Shown piece after piece: positions 44,957 to 52,941 of a DNA stretch of 64,000 bases; within the stretch, counting starts at the first letter, position 1, and the number at the start of each line of letters is the position of its first letter. Source of the stretch: Gemmatimonadota bacterium (GTDB lineage: Bacteria > Latescibacterota > UBA2968 > GCA-2709665); NCBI GenBank assembly GCA_028874335.1, contig JAPPJY010000078.1:1-64000 (forward strand). The letters are read 5' to 3'. A model generated the notes under the pieces. It had not been told where the DNA came from and ran no database searches. It was given only the letters and a program-made list of their open reading frames with translations. The translations under genes and the position numbers were made by a program.

Positions 44957-47275
44957 ATGTCAAACCAGCGAGACATTAGAATGCGAAGACGCTGCCGACG
45001 GCTGATTAGCTGCCTTTCTTCGATCTTGTGTCTGGGTCCGTGTTTCATTTCGTCGATTGAAGCCTTCAAAAAGAACGATGCCTCAAGCCTTTACGAGGCA
45101 GCGCTGGTCCAGGCAGGAAGTGTTTCGGTTGAGGAAAGTCTCGAGGCATTCCGTGACGTGTTGGCGGTGGATCGAAAGCACGCGCCTTCACACTATGAGA
45201 TAGCCAGGTTATATATGTCGTTAGGCACGCCTATGGACCGCCAGAGCGCGCGCAAGGCATTGGATGTTGCCATTCGGCTGGATCCGCAAAACGGGGATTA
45301 TCAACTGATGTACGGGGAAATACTCGGCAAGCAAGGGCTCTGGTTGAATGCCGAACGTCATTATGAAAGAGTATGTGAGACCCATCCCGAAAGGTTTGCC
45401 GAGGCAGCATATATGGTCGGTTTTTTTGCCATGCAGGCGTTCTTGAAATATATCGATATGGAACACATAGACATTGTGACTGGAGGGGGACCACCTACAT
45501 ATCACCTGTTTCGTTGGGAAGAATTCGGAGGGCGCGATCGGGAAAAAGCACTGGAATTCTTGACAAAGAGCATAACGTCCGATCCTGGAAATCGACTCGC
45601 GTATTTCGATTTAGGACTGATACATTTCGAAAGCAAAAACCCCAAAGGATTGGCAATAGCATCAAAGCTATGCCTGGATCAATATCCCGAGGATACGGAC
45701 GCACTGCTTTATTGCGGCCTGGGATACCAGGGGATGGGCGAATGGGAAACTGCCCATGAGTATTACATGCGTGCCCTGGAAGTTATGTCGACGGAGGAAC
45801 GGGCGTTAATGGAGTCGGTTGACCTGATTGCAAGCCCGGGGGAAAAGTCGGCGCCGGATTCGATTTCGACAACCGATACGATCCGAGTCAGAGGGACGGA
45901 TAACCGTGAGCGGGTACGGTTCTGGCGGAAGCGCGATCCACTGTATCTGACTGCATTCAGCGAGCGGCGTCTGGAACACTATGGACGCGTGGCGTATGCC
46001 AACCTTCGATATGGGCAGCGATTGAAAGGAATACCGGGGTGGCAGACGGACCGTGGGAAAGCGCATATCAAATTCGGGCGCGCTCTCAACAGGAAGGCAA
46101 CGCGGCTTGAAATCCCGGGGGGCGTTGACTCGTTCGAGGGCAAGTTCGGGCGAAATGTCAAGGGGGGTGACGAGATATGGTTCTATAAGGGATTCTCAAT
46201 CTCGTTTTACAATAGTGACGGATTGGACTCGTGGCGTTTCGATACCCGACCGGGTCGGGTTTCGGGTCGATACACATTCCATAATGAACCATCTCATTAC
46301 CTGGACCCGTTCCGCCTAAGCAAATATAGAATCCCATACCAGGCGGCAAGCTTCAAGGACGGCGACACGTGCCGTGTCGAACTGGCGTATGCTTTGCCTA
46401 GATATAATGTGTCTGCCTCAGATGCAGACAGTGGTTTTGTATTGGAGAACGGCGTTTTTGTGTTTGGCGAGGACTGGGACGAGGTGTATCGGAAGCGTTC
46501 CGATCTCAACCTTAGTTGGCCTGAGTTAACGTCCAGCGGGTATCCTGTTGCGGACAGCCTGCGCAATAGTCACCTGGTGTTTCAACTGGCATTCAAAGTG
46601 CCGGCCGGCACGTACCATCTGGTGGGCGAGGTGCGGGATAAAAAGAAGGGGTCGATCGGGACGTTTGGTGAGGAGCGTGGCTTTGCGACTGTAGATACTT
46701 CCTTGGCGATGAGCGATCTGTTGCTGGCCACACAGATTGAAACGGGGTCGGCGTTTCCGGAGAGAAGGAGCCACCTCAACGTCGTCGCGAATCCGTTGCG
46801 CACCTACCATCGTTCTGAACCTGCGTTTATCTATCTGGAATTGTATAACCTGAAGCGAGATGAGTACGGACGCACTGATTATGAGATCTCCTATCGGATC
46901 GGCAGGCCTGGAGAAGACGAAATCGATCCGTACCTGTTTATGGCGCAGCGTTTGCCGGAGAATGGCAAATCTTCAGGTGTGGCGCAGGTAAGTGTGACGC
47001 GCAACGAAAGGCTGGAGGTCATGGAGGTGAAAGAGGTGCGGGAGCCCGACGACGATGAACAGGCCATGCGGATCAAGGAATTGGCACGAAGCAGAGAGGG
47101 ATTGGAGACGACGGTAACGAGCCATTACGAGGGATATCGTGAGGATGACTTCACGTATCTGCAGATTGACCTGGGCCACGTCCCTGCGGGTGTGCACCGG
47201 CTGTCGGTTCGTATCAAGGATGCGAATAGCGGACAGATCGCCACGCGAGAAGCGTTGCTCCGTGTTATCGAGTGA
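44957..47275 (+). CDS. Exported TPR/GWxTD protein, type A, with type B partner
   Basis: 772 aa. ATG 44957 follows GGAGGT at ideal spacing and opens the signal region MSNQRDIRMRRRCRRLISCL; an in-frame ATG 108 bp upstream has no such site. TPRs at about 45-290 closely match those of the gene at 12724 (GKQGLWLNAERHYE, HLFRWEEFG). The intact signature is PGWQTDRGKAHIKFG (about 360-374). The C-terminal half differs from its sisters: the segment between YLFMAQRLPE and LETTVTSHYEGYREDDFTYL is shorter and lacks the EVTYR-FPEEDELASRI block. It ends TREALLRVIE. The type B gene follows after 92 bp and is probably cotranscribed. Confidence 0.85.
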   Translation: MSNQRDIRMRRRCRRLISCLSSILCLGPCFISSIEAFKKNDASSLYEAALVQAGSVSVEESLEAFRDVLAVDRKHAPSHYEIARLYMSLGTPMDRQSARKALDVAIRLDPQNGDYQLMYGEILGKQGLWLNAERHYERVCETHPERFAEAAYMVGFFAMQAFLKYIDMEHIDIVTGGGPPTYHLFRWEEFGGRDREKALEFLTKSITSDPGNRLAYFDLGLIHFESKNPKGLAIASKLCLDQYPEDTDALLYCGLGYQGMGEWETAHEYYMRALEVMSTEERALMESVDLIASPGEKSAPDSISTTDTIRVRGTDNRERVRFWRKRDPLYLTAFSERRLEHYGRVAYANLRYGQRLKGIPGWQTDRGKAHIKFGRALNRKATRLEIPGGVDSFEGKFGRNVKGGDEIWFYKGFSISFYNSDGLDSWRFDTRPGRVSGRYTFHNEPSHYLDPFRLSKYRIPYQAASFKDGDTCRVELAYALPRYNVSASDADSGFVLENGVFVFGEDWDEVYRKRSDLNLSWPELTSSGYPVADSLRNSHLVFQLAFKVPAGTYHLVGEVRDKKKGSIGTFGEERGFATVDTSLAMSDLLLATQIETGSAFPERRSHLNVVANPLRTYHRSEPAFIYLELYNLKRDEYGRTDYEISYRIGRPGEDEIDPYLFMAQRLPENGKSSGVAQVSVTRNERLEVMEVKEVREPDDDEQAMRIKELARSREGLETTVTSHYEGYREDDFTYLQIDLGHVPAGVHRLSVRIKDANSGQIATREALLRVIE

Positions 47276-47367
47276 ATGCCGTTCTTCGCAAATGCCATCT
47301 GCGGAATCGCGCGAAGAATAAGCCAACCCGCCGCCCGTTTCGTGCGATTCGTCCGGGAGGGATCAAT

Positions 47368-49845
47368 ATGAATCGGACCAAGCGCTGCTTGATTGCATCG
47401 ATCGCGATTGTCGCTTGTTCGTGCGGAAGTCAGGTCGAGGGATCGACTGCAAAGGACATCTCGCGGGTCGATAGCACGTATACATCCGGGATGGTCTATC
47501 TCAAAGCAGGTGACTATGAGAATTCAATCCGGTGTTTTAAGGCGGCGCTGGAGATCAACTCGAAACATGCGCCTTCTTACGTCGGCCTGGGTCATGTCTA
47601 TCTGAAACGAGGTAACCTGAAGGAGGCCGAAAAAGCCTTCCGCGTTGCGCTACGCAAGCGAAAGAACTACGCTCCAGCCCTGAACGGATTGGGTCTGGTA
47701 TTTCGGAATACCGACAAAATGCTGGATTGGGCAATCAAGTATTTCCGAAGTGCGTACCAGGCCGATCGCGTATACGCGGAAGCGTACTATAATCTCGCGC
47801 AGACGTATCGTCAGATCGGCGATACGAAGGAACTGGATACGTACAAGAAACTGGTTAAGGTAGTCCCGGATCATTCCGATGCTTGGTTTCAGATAGGGAG
47901 GATTTACAAGGATGGCCTCGCGGGTCGGTATCGAAATGCCGAGAAAGCGGAGGCCGCATATCGGCGGCAACTCAATGTAAATCCACAGCACTTCGGAGCA
48001 CGGACGTATCTCGGCCAGGTGTTGAAAGAAGAAGGACGCACGGATGAAGCGTTGGCAATGCTCAAAGCCGTCGTGGATACGCCGAATGCCCATCAGCGGC
48101 GCGCCTTTCTGGAACTGGCAGAGGTCTATCAGCGTGTCCGCGACTACGACCACTCAGAAGCACTTCTGGATGCTTTCCTGGAAGGTCTGACACCGGACGA
48201 GCAGGCTTTATACTATGATTTAGGCCTGGTGGCGATCGGGCACGAACTCACCCGCTTCCAGGAGACACGGAAGGACGAACGTAGGGCACTATCCGAAGCC
48301 TTTTGGGCGTGTAGAGACCCGGCGCCGGTTACGGCAGCCAACGAACGGTGGATAGAGCACTGCCGCCGGGTGGCGTATGCACGCGAGAATTTCGGGAGAT
48401 TCGAGTTTCCGTGGGATGCGCGCGGGGAGGTCTATGTGCGGTTTGGGGAGCCGGATCACATCAGCCGGTCGGACAATATACTGTTTGAGACGGAACCGAG
48501 GGTCGTTGCCGTGAAAGAGAGGCTGATGAACCAGGCGCGCAACGCGCTCGGGTCTCTGTTGCAGGCTCGGGAGGGATGGGCAACTGCAGAGGCGATTAGC
48601 AAAGCCATCGGCCCGATGAGTTCGACACTCAGGGAGATTGGGGAAACCGGCTACTATCGCGACGGGACCAATACGAGTGGTGTTACGAAGTCTGAGGGTG
48701 CGAGTATAACGACCTCGGTCGACGAGGCTTACGCGCGTACTGGGGCACTGATGGGTGAAGGTACGATCCGGGGTTGGCCGATCTATCCGGTTCTCGATAA
48801 GGTTTGGGAATACTGGATATTTACCAACGTAGAACGAGGGATCGAGGTCACTTTCACCCAGCCATATTACCCGGGGCCCTACAAGTATGCAGACCCACCG
48901 ATGTCTATCGGAGAACCTAAACCCATTATCTCGCAATTGTGGCAACGAACGAATCCTCGAGTTGTCGTGAACTGGGCAGCTGCGAAAACGCCATCGGTCT
49001 ATCGACCGGATTTCGCCACGGCTCCACTGGATTTCTTCTATGATTCGGCCAGATTCAAAGGACCGGACGGAGCCGTGACGTTTGAGGTATATTTCGGCAT
49101 TCCCTTACACGAACTTTCGTTTAGACCAGGCGAGCAGGGCAAGCCGACGGCATTCCTGAAACGAGGATTTGCGCTGTTCGATGAAGACCGCCGTCGCGTT
49201 CACCGATCCTCTAGAGACATGGAGCTCTATTCCGAGAGGCCTCTTGATACCACGCAGTTAGCCTTTGTGCCTGCGATGGAACGGGTCTCAGTGACGCCGG
49301 GAAGATATCGAATGGACTTACAGATCCTGGATTTGACGTCGGAAAAATCTCAGGTCTACAACCAACAGACACGTATGAATTCGTTTGAAGGTGAGACCGT
49401 AGTGTTAAGTGATATCCAGTTGGCCGCATCGATCAGGCCGCACGGCGGCGGCGAGTTTGCCAAGCGCGATATCCAGGTGATCCCTAACCCGAGCCGCACG
49501 TTTCTGTTGAATCAGTCGGTGTTTCTATATTATGAGATTTACAATTTGAAGAAAGATGAACTCGGAGCAACCAGGTACAGCGTTTCCTATGAAATACGCG
49601 CCAATGGAGAGAAGCCTGTGAGGATAGACGTGATTGCGGCTCTAGGTAAACTTCTGGTCAGGCGCGAAGAGGGAGAGGCGATCAATATCGAGTATGACCA
49701 CGTTGGTATCCAGGCAGATGACTATGGATATCTCGAATTGGATATGTCGAACACCGAGCCGGGGAACCAGACATTGGTCGTTCAAGTGACGGATAAGAAT
49801 AGCGGCCAAAAGACAGCGTCTACGGCTACGTTCACGATCCGATGA
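47368..49845 (+). CDS. TPR/GWxTD-like lipoprotein, type B
   Basis: 825 aa from ATG 47368, seven bases after GGGAGGG. MNRTKRCLIASIAIVAC carries a good lipobox (IVAC), so lipidation at Cys17 is likely. TPRs are tight and canonical (about 35-260: AGDYENSIRCFKAALEINSK, HAPSYVGLGHVYLKRGNLKE). The core has FWACRDPAPVTAANERWIEH, then FPWDARGEVYVRFGEPDHIS, so the GWxTD signature is replaced as in type C, with the extra landmark WIEHCRRVAYARENF. The C-terminal beta-sandwich starts LSDIQLAASIRP, includes FLYYEIYNLKKDELG and ends TDKNSGQKTASTATFTIR. There is no propeller or pseudopilin-like insert. It pairs with the type A gene upstream. Confidence 0.85.
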   Translation: MNRTKRCLIASIAIVACSCGSQVEGSTAKDISRVDSTYTSGMVYLKAGDYENSIRCFKAALEINSKHAPSYVGLGHVYLKRGNLKEAEKAFRVALRKRKNYAPALNGLGLVFRNTDKMLDWAIKYFRSAYQADRVYAEAYYNLAQTYRQIGDTKELDTYKKLVKVVPDHSDAWFQIGRIYKDGLAGRYRNAEKAEAAYRRQLNVNPQHFGARTYLGQVLKEEGRTDEALAMLKAVVDTPNAHQRRAFLELAEVYQRVRDYDHSEALLDAFLEGLTPDEQALYYDLGLVAIGHELTRFQETRKDERRALSEAFWACRDPAPVTAANERWIEHCRRVAYARENFGRFEFPWDARGEVYVRFGEPDHISRSDNILFETEPRVVAVKERLMNQARNALGSLLQAREGWATAEAISKAIGPMSSTLREIGETGYYRDGTNTSGVTKSEGASITTSVDEAYARTGALMGEGTIRGWPIYPVLDKVWEYWIFTNVERGIEVTFTQPYYPGPYKYADPPMSIGEPKPIISQLWQRTNPRVVVNWAAAKTPSVYRPDFATAPLDFFYDSARFKGPDGAVTFEVYFGIPLHELSFRPGEQGKPTAFLKRGFALFDEDRRRVHRSSRDMELYSERPLDTTQLAFVPAMERVSVTPGRYRMDLQILDLTSEKSQVYNQQTRMNSFEGETVVLSDIQLAASIRPHGGGEFAKRDIQVIPNPSRTFLLNQSVFLYYEIYNLKKDELGATRYSVSYEIRANGEKPVRIDVIAALGKLLVRREEGEAINIEYDHVGIQADDYGYLELDMSNTEPGNQTLVVQVTDKNSGQKTASTATFTIR

Positions 49846-49935
49846 TGATATGCTTCGAATATATCGATTTAACAGAAGGAATTACACCCAAGTTGGCTAA
49901 TCACGGTACCGTATTACGAGACTGCGGGATCTGAT

Positions 49936-50031
49936 CACAATCGACCGGACATTTGCTTCGGGCATCGTGCGCGCCTGTTGCGACGGCCGACAGTATCAAA
50001 ATTACCCGCTGCGGAGTTCAAGGGGCTTGTA
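49936..50031 (+). repeat. Duplicated leader of a type A gene, copy 1
   Basis: TCGACCGGACATTTGCTTCG, then GGCATCGTGC and GACGGCCGACAGTATCAAAA, matches 55549-55643 almost base for base up to the GTG start codon in both places. The duplicated unit therefore included the leader as well as the gene. Confidence 0.65.
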
Positions 50032-52461
50032 GTGCCGAACCTGCGAAATATCGATAGGCTCAAACGCCGCGCAAGGTTGACTCCAATGGCATGCGTGACA
50101 TTGTGTCTCGGATTCTGTCTCGCTGCGCCGATTGCCGCGGGCGAGAAGCAGCTTGCCGAAAGGCTCTATGAGACTGCGATGGAGCAGGCCGGTGGGGTCT
50201 CCGCTAAAGAGAGCATAAACGCGTTCCAGCGAGTATTGAAGGCAGACAGGGACTATGCGCCGGCTCATTACGAAATCGCGAAGCTATATATGTCCCTCGA
50301 CACGCCAATGGATCGCGATAGAGCAATGAAGGCAGTAAATCGGGCTATTCGTCTGGACAGAGAAAACGTCACCTATGGCCTATTGAAGGGGGATATCCTG
50401 TGGACGCAGGGATCCTGGGACAATGCCGTAAAGCAGTACAAGAAAGCGCTCGAGATCGATCCCAAAAACGCGAAGGCAGCCTACATGATCGGGCGCCATG
50501 GAATCAAGAATTTCATGAAATACTACGACATGGACATGATCAGCAGGGTGTCACCAATCAATAGACGAGAAGGGAGTTCGCGTCACAGGCACTCTTTGAG
50601 AGGCTTCAGTATCGAGGAACTGAATGAAGCAGTCTCGTACTTGAAAACGTGTATCGAGGCAGACCCCCAGTTCAAGGATGCCTATTTTCAACTCGGGCTT
50701 GCCTGCATGGAGACGAACCGGCCGGTCGAACTGATCCGGGTGGCAAACCTGCTGTTGGAACGCGTCCCTGATGACAAGGATGCGCTGCTCTTCTGCGGGC
50801 TCGGATACCAGAAATTGGGCGAAGAAGCGCTGGCGCATGAGTTCTATACCCGTGCGCTCCAAAGAATGGCGCCGGATGAGCGGGCGATGATGGAATCCGT
50901 AGACAGCATTGTGCCGGACGGCAACCGCGCAATGCTGGACGACCTTCCGCCTGGGCAGGAAGCAGGCGGAGGCGCGCCTCAACGCTGGGAGGATAACGCG
51001 GAGCGGGGCCGGTTCTGGCGTCGTCAGGACCCGCTGTTTTTGACTGAATTCAACGAACGCCGCATGGAACACTACGGCAGGGTAGCATACGCGAATCTGC
51101 GGTTCAGCCGGCCCTCGAAGGGCATTGAGGGTTGGCAGACGGACATGGGCAGGGCATACATAAAGCTGGGACGTTACCTCGATCGAAGGATGCAGCGGCC
51201 GGATATGAACTCGCTCCCGATAGATTACAGCTTTACCTTCGGCGAACGTCTGGGGAGAATACGTTGGAATGTGTCCAAACAGAGAGAGACGTGGCATTAC
51301 GAGGGATTTCGGGTCGATTTTCAGATATCGGACGGCTTCCACGGCTTCTCTCCATCTCGTCTACCTGATCGAACGAGGTATGTCGATCCCTATGCACCGC
51401 GGAAATACAGCGTGCCTCACCAGGTCGCGAGCTTCAGGGACGGGGACAGTCTTCGTGTGGAACTGGCCTATGCGCTGCCCAAATACAATGTTACCGTATC
51501 GGATTCGGACAAAAGCGTTGCTCTCGAGAACGGTGTATTTCTGTTTAACGACCAATGGGATGAGGTGTATCGGAAGCGCTCGGATCTCAAGCTGAGGTGG
51601 CCGGAGATCGCCTTGAGCGGTAGTCCCATAGCGGACAGCTTGCGGACCAGTCATCTGGTATTTCAGATAGCGTTCAGAGTCTCCCCCGGCGTCCACAATC
51701 TGGTCGGTGAGGTTCGGGACAGGAAGAATGGGTCAATCGGGACCTTCCGCGAGGAGCGTGGCTTTGCAGCTGTGGATTCTACGCTGTCGATGAGCGATTT
51801 GTTGTTGGCCGCGCGGATCGATACCCGTTCGTCGTTTCCGGAGGGGCGGTCGGACCTGGACATCCTGGCAAATCCGCTTCGGACCTACCATCGGTCCGAA
51901 TCCGCGTTCATCTACCTGGAAGTGTATAACCTGGAGCGGGACGAATTCGGCCGTTCGGAGTACGAGATTTCATATCGGTTGGGACGTCCGGAGCAGAAGA
52001 AGATCGATCCGTACCTGTTCCTGGCGCAGCGGTTGCCTGAGGGCGGCAGGCAATTGGAGGTCACGCGTGAAATCAGGACTCAAGAGACGGGCATACGTCG
52101 ACCTGTCCGGGCGAGCGGCGGAGAAGAAGAGCTTCAGGGTGGTTTGCCGGTCACGCCACCAGTAGTGGTCCCGGACTATTTCGACGCGCAGAAGAGGGAT
52201 GAGGTCACGTACCGGGCGAGGTTTTTGTTTCCGGATGAAGATGAACTTGCCAGCCGGATCAAGAAGATGGGTAAAAGCAGAGCGGGAGTGGAGACGACGA
52301 TCACGGCTCGGTACGAGGGGGACCGGGAGGATGACTTCACGTATCTGCAGATTGACCTGAGCCACGTGCCTGCCGGAGTGCACCGCCTATCTGTAACGGT
52401 CAAAGACGTGCATACCGGTCAAATCGCAGCGCGTGAAACGTTGTTCCGTGTGATTGAGTGA
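50032..52461 (+). CDS. Exported TPR/GWxTD protein, type A, with type B partner
   Basis: 809 aa. GTG 50032 is chosen: AAGGGG precedes it by eight bases and the peptide MPNLRNIDRLKRRARLTPMA aligns with the ATG starts of other type A genes. The signal sequence ends PIAAG. TPRs run about 30-305. Signature EGWQTDMGRAYIKLGRYL (about 365-382) keeps G, W, T and D. The C-terminal domains include EPQ-like acidic linker GGEEELQGG and the EVTYRARFLFPDEDELASRI block, ending TGQIAARETLFRVIE. It is most similar to the gene at 55644. The type B gene follows at 52942 after 480 bp. Confidence 0.85.
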   Translation: MPNLRNIDRLKRRARLTPMACVTLCLGFCLAAPIAAGEKQLAERLYETAMEQAGGVSAKESINAFQRVLKADRDYAPAHYEIAKLYMSLDTPMDRDRAMKAVNRAIRLDRENVTYGLLKGDILWTQGSWDNAVKQYKKALEIDPKNAKAAYMIGRHGIKNFMKYYDMDMISRVSPINRREGSSRHRHSLRGFSIEELNEAVSYLKTCIEADPQFKDAYFQLGLACMETNRPVELIRVANLLLERVPDDKDALLFCGLGYQKLGEEALAHEFYTRALQRMAPDERAMMESVDSIVPDGNRAMLDDLPPGQEAGGGAPQRWEDNAERGRFWRRQDPLFLTEFNERRMEHYGRVAYANLRFSRPSKGIEGWQTDMGRAYIKLGRYLDRRMQRPDMNSLPIDYSFTFGERLGRIRWNVSKQRETWHYEGFRVDFQISDGFHGFSPSRLPDRTRYVDPYAPRKYSVPHQVASFRDGDSLRVELAYALPKYNVTVSDSDKSVALENGVFLFNDQWDEVYRKRSDLKLRWPEIALSGSPIADSLRTSHLVFQIAFRVSPGVHNLVGEVRDRKNGSIGTFREERGFAAVDSTLSMSDLLLAARIDTRSSFPEGRSDLDILANPLRTYHRSESAFIYLEVYNLERDEFGRSEYEISYRLGRPEQKKIDPYLFLAQRLPEGGRQLEVTREIRTQETGIRRPVRASGGEEELQGGLPVTPPVVVPDYFDAQKRDEVTYRARFLFPDEDELASRIKKMGKSRAGVETTITARYEGDREDDFTYLQIDLSHVPAGVHRLSVTVKDVHTGQIAARETLFRVIE

Positions 52462-52561
52462 AGGCCGTTCTTCGCAAAGCCATCCGCGGAATCCCGTCTC
52501 AGGATCGAAACGAACAAGATGGGTGCTGGCAAACGCGCATAATAGCAGAAAACAGACATAG

Positions 52562-52598
52562 AGACGCTTGCTCCTGAGGGTGTAAGCGTCTTGGCTTT
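52562..52598 (+). terminator. Possible weak terminator
   Basis: AGACGCTT (52562-52569) pairs with AAGCGTCT (52584-52591) around a 14-nt loop; the tail TGGCTTTAT is only slightly T-rich. It lies 100 bp after the type A stop codon. Confidence 0.35.
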
Positions 52599-52761
52599 AT
52601 GAAAAAGAGGAGAAAAAGGCAGGATCTGGAGCCTACTACGGTTACCGCAATTCATCGACAAGAATCCAAGACTGGATTACCAAGTCTGCAGTATGTCCGT
52701 GTCCCACAGATGTGGCGATCTGTCGGTGCAGGAAAACCCGATACTCCGCACTGTATTTATT

Positions 52762-52815
52762 GAACCCACCCGGCCCGGTCTGTGTCTTTGTACCGTGAGA
52801 GGCTGAATCTGGTGC
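52762..52815 (+). promoter_or_regulatory. Conserved upstream element, copy 3
   Basis: GAACCCACCCGGCCCGGTCT, then GTGTCTTTGTACCGTGAGAG and GCTGAATCTGGTGC. Here it precedes a type B gene (ATG 52942), while the other two copies precede type A genes, so it is tied to position in the array rather than to one protein type. Confidence 0.5.
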
Positions 52816-52941
52816 TCGGTTTAGGCGCAATCGCGCATGGGTCACACGTTGTTTCCAATGACATCGAAAAAGGTGTGGAGTCGCGCAGGAGTCCAGACAA
52901 CCCGATGGCTATCTTGTGGAGTACGAAGGGGAGGGTTCCAT

